Notes under the pieces: generated by a model
Seen by the model: only the letters and a program-made list of their open reading frames with translations
The model's database searches: none
Told to the model about the DNA's origin: nothing
Part shown: positions 23,994-31,568 of the stretch, one piece after another
Layout of the letters: the number at the start of each line of letters is the position of its first letter
How positions within the stretch are numbered: the first letter of the stretch is position 1
Origin: Nonomuraea jiangxiensis
GTDB taxonomy: Bacteria; Actinomycetota; Actinomycetes; Streptosporangiales; Streptosporangiaceae
DNA length: 64,000 nucleotides
Direction: 5' to 3'
Assembly: GCF_900099965.1 (NCBI RefSeq)
Contig: NZ_FNDJ01000007.1
Location: forward strand, 1-64,000
Translations under genes and position numbers: made by a program

Positions 23994-24896
23994 GTGCGAA
24001 CTGCGGTTTCCGCGAGCGTACTCGCGCTCGCTGCCGTTGTGCTCACACCGATGGCCGCGACCGCGGCCAAGGAGCCCACACCGGCTCCCCAGGTGCACAA
24101 CCTGATCGGTCCTGACGGGCTCGGCGGAATCTCGATGGAGACCGTCTCGTACGGCGCCCACAAGCGTCAGGCCATGGACGTCTGGTGGACTCCCGACGGG
24201 CAGCAGCGGCCCGGAGTCTTCCTGATCCACGGCGGCTGGTGGTCCGGCGGCGACAAGAAGTACATGAAGGAGATCACCCGCAGCTTCGCCAACCTCGGTT
24301 ACACGGTCTTCAACCTCAACTACCGCCTCTCCGGCGACGCGCCGTGGCCCGCGCAGCGCACCGACGCGCTGGACGCCATCACCACGGCCCGCAAGAACGC
24401 CGCCAAGTGGGCGTTCGACCCGGCCAACTACGTGGTGGTCGGATTCTCTGCCGGGGGGCACATCGCCGCGTCCGTGGCCACGTACGGGGACGGGATCAAC
24501 GGCCTGAAGGGTGTCGTGGGCCTGTCGCCGATCATCTCGCCGCTGCAGGCCTACAACGACGGCGCCGACTCCGCCGACCCCAGCAAGCGCAAGCTCCGTA
24601 CGGCCGCCATCAAGCTGGCCGGCGGCTGCTCGCCCCGGGGCAAGTGCTCGCGGGTGTGGGCCAGCATGGAGGTGGCCTGGCACGCCAGCCGCAACGACGC
24701 GCCGATGCTGACCGTGCACTCGAAGGACGAGTTCGTGCCGCCGGCGCAGAGCCTGCTCATGAAGAAGATGCTGGGCCAGGTGGGCGTGCCCGTGACGGTG
24801 CTCACGAAGCCGGGCATCAACCACAGCAACCCTCTCTACCGCGAGCCCGGCGTGGCGGAGCAGGTGCAGGCCTGGATCGCCCAGCGCGTCGGTTAA
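23994..24896 (+). CDS. Secreted alpha/beta hydrolase (esterase/lipase-like)
   Basis: A 300-aa exported hydrolase. The signal peptide (about 1-26, SVLALAAVVLTPMAATAA) is followed by a BD-FAE/esterase-type domain with the oxyanion motif IHGGWWSGGD, nucleophile Ser in VVGFSAGGH, an acid in VHSKDEF and catalytic His in GINHSNPLY. Two Cys (GGCSPRGKCS) could form a disulphide. GTG 23994 is chosen because GAAAGGAAGG lies three bases upstream. Substrate unknown; short-chain esters or acylated polysaccharides are typical of relatives. The mycoredoxin gene follows 70 bases downstream. Confidence 0.85.
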   Translation: MRTAVSASVLALAAVVLTPMAATAAKEPTPAPQVHNLIGPDGLGGISMETVSYGAHKRQAMDVWWTPDGQQRPGVFLIHGGWWSGGDKKYMKEITRSFANLGYTVFNLNYRLSGDAPWPAQRTDALDAITTARKNAAKWAFDPANYVVVGFSAGGHIAASVATYGDGINGLKGVVGLSPIISPLQAYNDGADSADPSKRKLRTAAIKLAGGCSPRGKCSRVWASMEVAWHASRNDAPMLTVHSKDEFVPPAQSLLMKKMLGQVGVPVTVLTKPGINHSNPLYREPGVAEQVQAWIAQRVG

Positions 24897-24966
24897 GGGA
24901 TTAACCACGGGGCCGCCGTTGTTGCACGTGGCGCATGTTTTCCTGATCTCGGAGGGATTCCCCAAC

Positions 24967-25215
24967 ATGGCGCTCACGGTTTACAGCACTACGTGGTGCG
25001 GCCCCTGCAAGCGGCTCAAGTCCCAGCTGGCCCGCGAGGGCATCAGTTTCAATGAGGTCGACATCGAGCGGGACCCCGCGGCCGCCGAGTTCGTGATGAG
25101 CGTCAACAACGGCAACCAGGTGGTGCCGACCGTGGTGATCGAGACGCCCGGCGGACGGGTCGTTCGCACCAACCCGTCCGCCCGCGAGGTCAAGGAACTG
25201 CTCGAAGCCGCCTGA
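24967..25215 (+). CDS. mrx1: Mycoredoxin (glutaredoxin-like, mycothiol-dependent)
   Basis: An 82-aa thioredoxin-fold protein with the redox motif WCGPC (C11, C14) and the cis-Pro segment NGNQVVPTVVI. It matches mycoredoxin-1, which reduces mycothiol mixed disulphides in actinobacteria lacking glutathione. GGAGGGAT precedes ATG 24967. The neighbours uvrD2 and nudC are the same as in mycobacteria (Rv3198A), which supports the assignment. Cytoplasmic. Confidence 0.92.
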   Translation: MALTVYSTTWCGPCKRLKSQLAREGISFNEVDIERDPAAAEFVMSVNNGNQVVPTVVIETPGGRVVRTNPSAREVKELLEAA

Positions 25216-26190
25216 TCACCAGTCGCCGGTGAGCTCGCCGCCGTACCACGTCTCGATGAGGCGGCGGGCTATCGACACCGGCGGCGGCAGGCGCAGGTCG
25301 CCCGACTCCAGCGCCGCCGCGAGCTCCTCGCGGGTATACCAGCGCGCCTCGGCGATCTCCTCGGAGTCGGGCGTCAGCGTGGTCGTGGTGGCTTCGGCGA
25401 AGAAGCCGAGCATCAGGCTGCGCGGGAACGGCCAGGGCTGGCTGCCGAGGTAGCGGGGGTTGACGGCGGTGACGCCGACCTCCTCCGCCACCTCGCGCAC
25501 CACGGCATATTCCAGCGACTCCCCCGGCTCCACGAACCCGGCCAGGATCGACAACCGCCCCTCGGGCCACTGCGGGCCGCGGGCGAGCAGGCAGCGATCG
25601 TTCTCGTCGCGGACCAGCATGATCACCGCGGGGTCGACGCGGGGGAAGTGCTGGCTCTGGTCGCGCGGGCAGATCCGGACGTGGCCGCCCGCCACGACGT
25701 CGGTGCGGCTGCCGCAGCGCGGGCAGTATTCGTGAGTCGTGTGCCATGCCTCCAGCGCCACGGCGTAGACCAGCAGCCCCGCGTCGCGGTCGCCGAGCAG
25801 GCCGCCGACCTGGCGCAGCCCGGCCGCGACCGGCTCGCCCTCGGGCGTGTCGCGCAGGCTCATCGGAACCGTCACGCGGCCGTTGACGTCACCCTTGGGG
25901 GTGTCGGGCAGCGGCGCCGCCACCGCGAAGTAGGCGACGCCGGCCTCGACGCCCAGCAGGTAGCGCTGGCCCGGCGGCGCGTCCGCCGTGGTGAACAGCA
26001 CCGCCTCCACCTCCTCGCCCACCCGGCGCACCAGGGTGTGACCGTTGTCGATCACCAGCACCCTGGTCGCGGGATCGGACCAGGCCCGCTCCAGCCACCG
26101 CTCGTCGGTGCGCAGCGCCGAGGATCTGTCGATCGTGCCGCGGGCCAGCAGTAGAGGCCCTATGAGTTGCTCTTCAGCGGTGGTCTCCAC
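25216..26190 (-). CDS. nudC: NudC, NAD(H) pyrophosphatase
   Basis: A 324-aa NUDIX enzyme that cleaves NADH to NMNH and AMP and can remove NAD caps from RNA. The Nudix box GFVEPGESLEYAVVREVAEE followed by VGV is complete, and the NudC signature SQPWPFPRSLMLGFFAEA follows it. A zinc-ribbon segment precedes the box: CPRC, then CPRD in GHVRICPRDQSQHFPRVDPA, so one expected Cys is Asp. Convergent with mycoredoxin (stops adjacent). Its start faces the siderophore operon across about 150 bases. Counterpart: Rv3199c. Confidence 0.93.
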   Translation of the reverse strand: METTAEEQLIGPLLLARGTIDRSSALRTDERWLERAWSDPATRVLVIDNGHTLVRRVGEEVEAVLFTTADAPPGQRYLLGVEAGVAYFAVAAPLPDTPKGDVNGRVTVPMSLRDTPEGEPVAAGLRQVGGLLGDRDAGLLVYAVALEAWHTTHEYCPRCGSRTDVVAGGHVRICPRDQSQHFPRVDPAVIMLVRDENDRCLLARGPQWPEGRLSILAGFVEPGESLEYAVVREVAEEVGVTAVNPRYLGSQPWPFPRSLMLGFFAEATTTTLTPDSEEIAEARWYTREELAAALESGDLRLPPPVSIARRLIETWYGGELTGDW

Positions 26191-26295
26191 TGGCCGCCCC
26201 CTCCAAAGTCCGATGTCATCCTATGACCTCGCAGTTAGCCGCCGATTACGGTATCCGGGCCCCACAGTGATCGCTCCGAGGTTAAGATCATCGAG

Positions 26296-26314
26296 TTAGG
26301 TTAGCCTTACCTGA
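26296..26314 (+). promoter_or_regulatory. Iron box (IdeR/DmdR operator)
   Basis: TTAGGTTAGCCTTACCTGA agrees at 17 of 19 positions with the actinobacterial iron box TTAGGTTAGSCTAACCTAA, the binding site of the iron-dependent repressors IdeR and DmdR1. It lies 25 bases upstream of the first siderophore gene, so the operon should be repressed when iron is plentiful. The -10/-35 boxes are not clear and probably overlap the operator. It could also affect nudC, which diverges from here. Confidence 0.88.
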
Positions 26315-26338
26315 TTCTTCTTCGGGGGTGCCATCGCA

Positions 26339-27475
26339 GTGCGGCTCTACGTGACGGCGCTCAAGCCGACCGACTCCGTGACGGACGGCTTCCTGCCGGC
26401 GGCTCGCGCGCTGGGGTGCGAGGTGACGATCCTGACGGATCGGCCGGAGCGGCATCCGCACGCGGTGCGGTGCGACGTGCGCGACCCGCGGGCCCTGATC
26501 GACGCCATCGAGGACCTCGGCCGGCCGGACGCGATCTTCTCCAACTCCGACCACCTGCAGGTGGAGACTGCGCTGGCGGCGTCGTATTTCGGGCTGCCCG
26601 GCAAGGACTGGCGGGCCTGCGCGGCGGCCAAGAACAAGTTCCTGATGCGACGCCGGCTCCTCCAGGCGGGGGTGGAACAGGTCTTCTCGGTACGGCTCGC
26701 GCCGGGTGACCCGGTGCCGGCGCGGGTGCCGTACCCGGTCGTGTTGAAGCCCCGCGAGGGGGTGGCCAGCGAGGACGTCATGCTGGTCGAGCGGGACCTT
26801 GCGAGCGCCGTGGCCGAGGTCGGGCGGCGGCGGCCGGGCGAGGCGCTGGTCGTGGAGGAGTATCTCGAAGGGCCGCTGCGCACGCTGGAGACCCTGGGGG
26901 ACGCCGACGGGGAGCGGGTGCTCGGGGGGTTCCAGACGACCTTGGGAGCCCTGCCGTACTTCGTGGAGGAACGGCTGGACTGGGCGCCCGACGGGCCGCA
27001 TGAGCACGTGCTGGCGGCGTTGCGGGCGTTGGGGGTGGGGTTCGGGGCCTGCCACACCGAGTACGTGGTCACCGCCGGCGGACCTCGCGTCGTCGAGGTG
27101 AACTACCGGGCGATCGGGGATCATTGCGACTTCCTGCTGGGGGAACTGCTCGGGGTGCCCTTGTTCGAGTGGATCCTGCGGGTGCATCTCGGAGAGCCCG
27201 TACCTCCGATCCCCGAAATATCCGGGCATGGGAGCGCGGTCAGCGTGCTCGCGGACCGGCCGGGCACGGTCAAGGCGGCCCCGGGGCACGAAACCGCCGT
27301 CAGCGGTGACGTGCGGTTGTGGCACCGGCCGCTGCTCGGCGTGGGCGACCCGGTCTCCATCACCCATACGAACCGGGACTATCTGGGCGTCGTACGAGCG
27401 GTCGGGCCCGATCGGGAGCGGGTGGACGCGGCCATCGAGGATTACCGGGCCGCCCGGCCCTGGGTGGTCGAATGA
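26339..27475 (+). CDS. ATP-grasp ligase of a siderophore operon (PvsA-like)
   Basis: A 378-aa ATP-grasp enzyme that would join a carboxylate to an amine with ATP through an acyl phosphate. Features are the N-terminal pre-ATP-grasp fold (RLYVTALKPTDSVTDGF), PYPVVLKPREGVASEDV (ATP-binding Lys), EALVVEEYLEG and the metal site RVVEVNYRAIGDH. In the vibrioferrin pathway the ATP-grasp protein PvsA attaches an amino acid (alanine) to the citrate backbone; the same role is inferred here from gene company. GTG 26339 follows GGGGGTG. First gene of the operon, with an ATGA overlap to the next. Confidence 0.82.
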   Translation: MRLYVTALKPTDSVTDGFLPAARALGCEVTILTDRPERHPHAVRCDVRDPRALIDAIEDLGRPDAIFSNSDHLQVETALAASYFGLPGKDWRACAAAKNKFLMRRRLLQAGVEQVFSVRLAPGDPVPARVPYPVVLKPREGVASEDVMLVERDLASAVAEVGRRRPGEALVVEEYLEGPLRTLETLGDADGERVLGGFQTTLGALPYFVEERLDWAPDGPHEHVLAALRALGVGFGACHTEYVVTAGGPRVVEVNYRAIGDHCDFLLGELLGVPLFEWILRVHLGEPVPPIPEISGHGSAVSVLADRPGTVKAAPGHETAVSGDVRLWHRPLLGVGDPVSITHTNRDYLGVVRAVGPDRERVDAAIEDYRAARPWVVE

Positions 27476-28959
27476 GCGGCCGCGAGGCCTATCTGGCGGC
27501 CCGGGTGCTGGACGCCCTGCTGCGCGAGAACTACGGCGGGCTGGCCGCGCGGATCACCAGGACCAGGGACGGCGTCGGGCTGCCGCTGGCGGACGGGCGG
27601 TGGGTACGCCTGTCGCCGGGCGTGCTCTTCCAGGACTTCGTGGTCGCGCAGGACGAGCGGCTCGGGCTGGAACAGGTCCTGGAGACCCTGGTGGAGGTGG
27701 CCGACCCGGCCGACGCCGACGGGGTGGCCGCCTTCTTCGAGGAGTGCCTGGCGGCCCTGACGGCCCTGGAGCTGCACGACGCGCGGGCGGGTGAGGTGCT
27801 CGGTGGGCGGCCCTCCTTGGAGACGCTGGCCGCGTGCCTCGATCATCCGGTCTACCCGACCTCCCGGGCGCGGGTGGGGCTGTCGGAGGACGAGCTGCTG
27901 GCCTACGCGCCCGAGTTCGCGCCCACGTTCCGGCTGCGGTGGGCGGCGGTGCCGCGGCGGGCGCTCGCGCCGGGCTCCGCCGACCGCCTCCCGGACGACG
28001 TGGCGCCGGGTTGGGCGGTCGGGGACGACGAGGTGCTGTTCCCGGTGCATCCGCTGGCCGTGGCCGAGGTGCGGAAGATCGCCGGGGTGCGGGTGCTGAC
28101 GGAGGCCGCGGTCGGCGTGCGGCCCACCCTGTCCATGCGTACCGTCGAGGTCGGGCCCCGCCTCCACCTGAAGCTGCCGCTGCCGATCAGCACGCTGGGG
28201 GTCCGCAACCGGCGCTCGATCAGGCCGGGCACGCTTGCGGACGGGGCCAGGGCGGAGTGGCTGCTGCGCGAGCTGGCGGACCCGGACGTGCTGGTCGCCG
28301 ACGAGCAGACATATGCGCAGGCCGGGCACGAGTTCCTGGCCTGGATGGTCCGGCGGCTGCCCGAGGGGCGGATCGTGCCGGTCGCCGCGCTCAACGCCCC
28401 GGGGGTGCTCGACGAGCTGAGCGACGTGCTGCCCGGCTACCTGCGGCTGCTGCTGCGCTGGAACGTACGGCTCTTCGTGCGCTACGGCGTGGCCCTGGAG
28501 GCGCACCAGCAGAACCTCGCCCTGGTCCTTTCCGGCGACCGTATGCGGCTGCTGGTCAAGGACAATGACGGGCTGCTGGCCGCGCCGTCGCGACTGGCCG
28601 CCGCCGGGATCGCGGTGCCGGAGTTCGCGGACCGGCGGATGCTGAACGACGACCCGCACGCGCTCGCCGACGTGTTCGTCACGATCACGCTGCACCTGGC
28701 CGCGGCCTCGGTGGTGTTCGGGGCGATGCCGCGGGCCAGGGCGGCGGCGCTGCTGCGCGACACGCTGGCCGAGGCCCTCGACGAGTACGGCGACGACCCC
28801 ATGGCCAGGCTCCTGCGGGCCAGGACACTCGACGCCGCCCGGCTGACCGGCAAATCGATGATCACCGCGGGGACCCTCGTGGCCAAGGAACGTTCGGGCG
28901 CGCGCGACGTCAACAAGTTCTACGGCACCAGCGGGCCCAACTACCTGAGGAGAGCTTGA
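27472..28959 (+). CDS. IucA/IucC siderophore synthetase, first copy (PvsB/PvsD-like)
   Basis: A 495-aa NRPS-independent siderophore (NIS) synthetase that adenylates a carboxylate, normally citrate or 2-oxoglutarate, and condenses it with an amine or alcohol. Family motifs: DHPVYPTSRARVG (phosphate-binding His, Arg), FPVHPLAVAEVRK, TLSMRTVEV with LKLPLPISTLG, VRYGVALEAHQQNLAL and LLVKDNDG. The C-terminal FhuF-like part ends in KERSGARDVNKFYGT. ATG 27472 overlaps the stop of the ATP-grasp gene (ATGA). Slightly short compared with the usual 580 aa. Confidence 0.9.
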   Translation: MSGREAYLAARVLDALLRENYGGLAARITRTRDGVGLPLADGRWVRLSPGVLFQDFVVAQDERLGLEQVLETLVEVADPADADGVAAFFEECLAALTALELHDARAGEVLGGRPSLETLAACLDHPVYPTSRARVGLSEDELLAYAPEFAPTFRLRWAAVPRRALAPGSADRLPDDVAPGWAVGDDEVLFPVHPLAVAEVRKIAGVRVLTEAAVGVRPTLSMRTVEVGPRLHLKLPLPISTLGVRNRRSIRPGTLADGARAEWLLRELADPDVLVADEQTYAQAGHEFLAWMVRRLPEGRIVPVAALNAPGVLDELSDVLPGYLRLLLRWNVRLFVRYGVALEAHQQNLALVLSGDRMRLLVKDNDGLLAAPSRLAAAGIAVPEFADRRMLNDDPHALADVFVTITLHLAAASVVFGAMPRARAAALLRDTLAEALDEYGDDPMARLLRARTLDAARLTGKSMITAGTLVAKERSGARDVNKFYGTSGPNYLRRA

Positions 28960-30501
28960 ATGCCTGGACTGGCCATCGACGCGCCCTCCGCCGTGGCCGA
29001 GGAGGCGACGCTGGCGGCCCTGCTGCGCTGTTGCGTGCGGGAGGTGGCCGGGCCGCGCGGCCTGGTCTGGCCGGCGCCGCCGTACGTGCTGCTGCGGGTG
29101 GCGGGCGTGCTGCTGCGGGCCCGTACCCACGGCGGCGCGGCACTGCGCTTCGACGGCGCGCCGGAGCGGCTCGACGGCGGGGCCTGGCGGCCGCTGACGA
29201 CCGGCGAGCTGATCGGATTGGCCGAGACCGACCTGCGGGAGACCACGGGGCACAATGCGGAGTTCGCCGGGCAGGTGGCCGCCAGCAGGGACGCGATGGC
29301 CGCGATCCTGTCGGCCCGCGCCGGGCGGATGCCGCCGGCCGATCCGTGGCTGGCCTCCGAGCAGGCGCTCGTGTTCGGGCATCCCTTCCATCCCAGTCCC
29401 AAGGCGCGTGGCGGGGACGGCTGGTTGCGGTACGCGCCCGAGACCCATGCCGAGTTCCCCCTCAGGCTGCTCGGCGTGCGCGAGGACGTCGTGGCGGCCG
29501 ACGGGGACGTGTCCGCGCTGGACGCGCTGGGGGACGCGCCCGCCGGGTTCCGGGTGCTGCCCGCGCATCCCTGGCAGCTCGAACTGCTGCGGCCCGCGCT
29601 CGGGGCCGAGCTGGTCGATCTGGGACCGGGGCCGGTGGCGCGGCCGACCTCGTCCGTACGGACGGTGTACGTGCCGGCGGCGGAGGTGTGCCTGAAGTTC
29701 TCCCTGGACGTGCGGATCACGAACTGCGTGCGGAAGAACGCCTGGTACGAGCTGGCCGGGGCGGTGGACCTGACCGCACGGCTCGAACCGATCTTCGAGA
29801 AGGTGGCCGGGGTTCATCCCGGGACCCGCTGGCTGCCCGAGCCCGGCTACCGCACGGCGGCCCTCGGCACGAGGCTGCACGAGGGTCTCGGGGTGATCGT
29901 CAGGCGGAGCCCCTGGTCGGTGTGCGGGCCCGGCGTCACCCCGGTCCTGGCCGCCGCGCTCACCCTGGACGCCCCGGCCGGGGAGCCGTTCGCCTGGTGG
30001 TCGGCGTACGTCACCGTGGTGGCGTTGCCGGTGCTGGAGCTGTACTTCACGCACGGTGTCGTGCTGGAGTGCCATCTGCAGAACGTCCTGGTCGGCCTGG
30101 ACCCGGCCGGGATGCCGGCGCGGGCCGTCTTCCGTGACCTGGAGGGCGTCAAGCTCGTCGCGGGCCGCCACGACCTCGGCGGCCTGCACCCCGACGTAGC
30201 CGGAGCCCTCACCCACGACGCCGAGCGCGGCTGGGCCAGGGTGGTCTACTGCCTGCTCGTCAACCACCTCACCGAGATCGCCGCCACCCTCGCGGGCCCC
30301 GACGACGAACTGCTGCGCGAATTGTGGCGGATCGCCCGCGGCCTGCTCTCCCGGCAGGCCGACGCGCTGGGCCGGCCGCCGTGGCTGCTTGACCTGCTGG
30401 CCGGGGCGCCACTGCCGGCCAAGGCCAACCTGGGCGTGCGCTGGGCCAGGGCGGCCGATCGGACCGCCGGTTACGTGCCGATCGGGAATCCGCTCGCATG
30501 A
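28960..30501 (+). CDS. IucA/IucC siderophore synthetase, second copy (PvsD/PvsB-like)
   Basis: A 513-aa NIS synthetase, clearly divergent from the first. It has the classic motif LVFGHPFHPSPKARGG (about 143-158), LPAHPWQLELL, PTSSVRTVYV with LKFSLDVRITNCVRKN, LYFTHGVVLECHLQNVLV and VFRDLEGVKL. Two synthetases in one operon imply two condensations, as in vibrioferrin. ATG 28960 directly follows the preceding stop, with GAGGAGA seven bases upstream. Which copy uses which carboxylate cannot be told by eye. Confidence 0.92.
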   Translation: MPGLAIDAPSAVAEEATLAALLRCCVREVAGPRGLVWPAPPYVLLRVAGVLLRARTHGGAALRFDGAPERLDGGAWRPLTTGELIGLAETDLRETTGHNAEFAGQVAASRDAMAAILSARAGRMPPADPWLASEQALVFGHPFHPSPKARGGDGWLRYAPETHAEFPLRLLGVREDVVAADGDVSALDALGDAPAGFRVLPAHPWQLELLRPALGAELVDLGPGPVARPTSSVRTVYVPAAEVCLKFSLDVRITNCVRKNAWYELAGAVDLTARLEPIFEKVAGVHPGTRWLPEPGYRTAALGTRLHEGLGVIVRRSPWSVCGPGVTPVLAAALTLDAPAGEPFAWWSAYVTVVALPVLELYFTHGVVLECHLQNVLVGLDPAGMPARAVFRDLEGVKLVAGRHDLGGLHPDVAGALTHDAERGWARVVYCLLVNHLTEIAATLAGPDDELLRELWRIARGLLSRQADALGRPPWLLDLLAGAPLPAKANLGVRWARAADRTAGYVPIGNPLA

Positions 30502-31568
30502 TCGGCCCGCGCGTCCTGGACGCGGCTTTGCGCCTGCCCACGGCCCCCGCCTACCTCTACGACCTGCCGGCGCTGGACGAGCACGCCGCGGCCGTGCGGC
30601 GGGCGATGGGGGCGACCGAGCTGTACTACGCCGTCAAGGCCAACCCGGACGCCGAGTTGCTGCGGGTGCTGGCCGCGCACGTGGACGGGTGGGAGGTCTC
30701 GTCGGGGGGCGAGCACGCGCACGTCACGAGCCTGTTCCCGGGCATGCCGGTGGCGCTGGGCGGGCCCGGCAAGACCGACGCCGAGCTGCGCCTGCCACAC
30801 CACCGCATCCACGTCGAGTCCCCGAACGAGCTGCGCCGCCTGGTCGCCACCGGCCTGCGGGCCGACGTGCTGCTCCGGCTGAACCCGGACCTGCCCGTCG
30901 AGGGCGCGGCGCTGACCATGAGCGGGCCGTTCGGCATGGACGAGGACGGCGCGGCGGAGTGCCTGGCGCTCTTCACCGACCGCGTACGGCTGCGCGGCCT
31001 GCACACCCACCTGGCCAGCGGTCTGGACGCGGGGCAGCTGATCGGGCTGGCGGGCGCGTTGCTGGACGGCGACTACGAGGAGGTCAACCTGGGGGGCGGC
31101 ATGGCGGTCTCGTATGCCGCGCCCGACACCCGGTTCGACTGGGAGGCGTACGGGGCCGGGCTGGCGGCGCTGCGCGGCGGGCGGCGGCTGCGGATCGAGC
31201 CGGGCCGGGCGCTGACCGCCTACTGTGGCTACTACGTCACCAAGGTCGTGGACGTGAAGCGGGTGCGCGGCCAGGCGTACGCGGTGCTGCTCGGCGGCAC
31301 CCATCACCTGCGGACCCCGGTGACCAAGGGCCACGACCAGCCCGTCACCGTCGTCCCCACCGGCCTGGGGCGGGGGCCGGCCGACGAGCCGGTCACGTTC
31401 GTCGGCCAGCTGTGCACCCCGAAGGATGTTTTCGCCCGAAATATCGTGACGACTGTCCGCGTCGGGGACACCGTGGTCTTCGAGATGGCCGGCGCCTACG
31501 CCTGGAACATCTCCCACCACGACTTCCTCATGCATCCGAAGCCGGCGTTCCACTATCTAGCGGGGTGA
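30498..31568 (+). CDS. Fold-III PLP decarboxylase (PvsE-like)
   Basis: A 356-aa alanine-racemase-fold decarboxylase related to diaminopimelate and ornithine decarboxylases. K47 in LYYAVKANPDAE binds PLP; IHVESPNELRRL, LGGGMAVSY, RIEPGRALTAY, GQLCTPKDVF and GAYAWNISHHDFL complete the site. In vibrioferrin and staphyloferrin B pathways the equivalent enzyme decarboxylates a citryl amino acid to an ethanolamine or diamine unit. ATG 30498 overlaps the preceding stop (ATGA). Its last 41 bases overlap the 3' end of adnB on the other strand. Confidence 0.88.
   Translation: MIGPRVLDAALRLPTAPAYLYDLPALDEHAAAVRRAMGATELYYAVKANPDAELLRVLAAHVDGWEVSSGGEHAHVTSLFPGMPVALGGPGKTDAELRLPHHRIHVESPNELRRLVATGLRADVLLRLNPDLPVEGAALTMSGPFGMDEDGAAECLALFTDRVRLRGLHTHLASGLDAGQLIGLAGALLDGDYEEVNLGGGMAVSYAAPDTRFDWEAYGAGLAALRGGRRLRIEPGRALTAYCGYYVTKVVDVKRVRGQAYAVLLGGTHHLRTPVTKGHDQPVTVVPTGLGRGPADEPVTFVGQLCTPKDVFARNIVTTVRVGDTVVFEMAGAYAWNISHHDFLMHPKPAFHYLAG

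Noticed and set aside
26339..27475. ATP-grasp gene as a carbamoyl phosphate or biotin carboxylase type
   Set aside because: Too short, and its operon of IucA/IucC synthetases plus decarboxylase behind an iron box fits siderophore assembly.
27442..30267. 941-residue open frame opposite the siderophore synthetases
   Set aside because: Antisense to two clear IucA/IucC genes; composition is Pro/Arg/Gln/Gly-rich as expected for a shadow frame.
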